From: Candidatus Sulfotelmatobacter sp.
GTDB taxonomy: Bacteria; Acidobacteriota; Terriglobia; Terriglobales; Acidobacteriaceae
Length of the DNA stretch: 6,193 nucleotides
Assembly: GCA_030037575.1 (NCBI GenBank)
Contig: JASHRB010000259.1
Span: forward strand, 1-6,193
Direction: 5' to 3'
Each line of letters starts with the position of its first letter. The stretch's first letter is position 1. Of this stretch, positions 5,990 to 6,193 are shown piece by piece. Under the pieces are notes generated by a model, which worked only from the letters and a program-made list of their open reading frames with translations, did no database searches and was not told where the DNA came from. Made by a program: the position numbers and the translations under genes.

Positions 5990-6193
5990 CCCTCCACCTG
6001 CCCGATTACGATTCTGTCGGTTTCAGTGCGCGGTTAGCGTCGCATGTGGAGAGCCTCTGGTACTGCGATGGATATCAGGGAATTCATCGTACGGAACGAG
6101 TGCTGCCGAACGGGCGATTTCAGTTGGTCATTAGTCTCGCCGACGACTTCTTACGGGCCCCCACTGATCCGATGGGCGGTGGGGGCCAGTTCG
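5986..6193 (+). CDS. AraC-family regulator, N-terminal part (runs off the window)
   Basis: Only the first 69 residues are inside the window. The segment VESLWYCDGYQGIHRTERVLPNGRFQLVISLADDF (22-56) matches the N-terminal sensor domain found before the helix-turn-helix in one group of AraC-type regulators (DUF6597-like). Its signature in relatives is an LW...ER.LP.G...LVI.L pattern. The C-terminal AraC helix-turn-helix is expected beyond 6193 but not seen. The ATG overlaps the TetR stop codon (ATGA at 5986-5989), which indicates co-transcription and probable translational coupling. Family relatives hint at a ligand-sensing activator, but the ligand is unknown. An N-terminal domain alone, without the DNA-binding half, remains possible. 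Confidence 0.75.
   Translation, partial: MTLHLPDYDSVGFSARLASHVESLWYCDGYQGIHRTERVLPNGRFQLVISLADDFLRAPTDPMGGGGQF

Overview
The window most likely comes from an acidobacterium (Acidobacteriota, Terriglobia/Solibacteres-like). The base composition is moderately GC-rich. The first gene has an architecture I know mainly from that phylum: an OmpR-type winged helix, one membrane span, a TolB-like domain whose core motifs recur in acidobacterial proteins, and a long TPR tail ending in an 'ADPDIPV..KAKAEY' signature. The assignment rests on recalled family features, not on a search. I see no mobile element, tRNA, rRNA or CRISPR array.

Left part (31-3281). A large membrane-anchored transcription regulator lies on the minus strand. 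It is divergent from a plus-strand pair of small uncharacterised exported proteins (2733-3281 and 3370-4470). The 248-bp divergent region holds A/T blocks at exact 11-bp spacing just upstream of the regulator. Next to the other gene it holds a GC-rich hairpin with a GAGA tetraloop ahead of a strong ribosome binding site. The second exported-protein gene has its Shine-Dalgarno in the loop of a 6-bp hairpin. A reasonable inference is that the regulator controls itself and the exported pair.

Middle (4471-4720). This 250-bp gap lies between convergent genes. Its first 79 bases can fold into a long-range stem (7 + 5 bp with a 4-nt bulge) right after the stop codon of the second exported protein. 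The rest shows nothing I can name.

Right part (4721-6193). A RibD-C/dihydrofolate-reductase-like protein on the minus strand is divergent from a TetR-family regulator. The TetR gene overlaps by an ATGA a truncated gene for a protein with the N-terminal sensor domain of a group of AraC-family regulators; it runs off the window. The 87-bp divergent region contains a plausible minus promoter (TTGACC, 17-bp spacer, TAGTAT). A palindromic operator candidate, CGTTTAGAAACG, sits in its spacer, and related copies lie downstream. This looks like a compact self-regulated cassette: TetR repressor, AraC-like regulator and a small NAD(P)H-dependent reductase-like enzyme.
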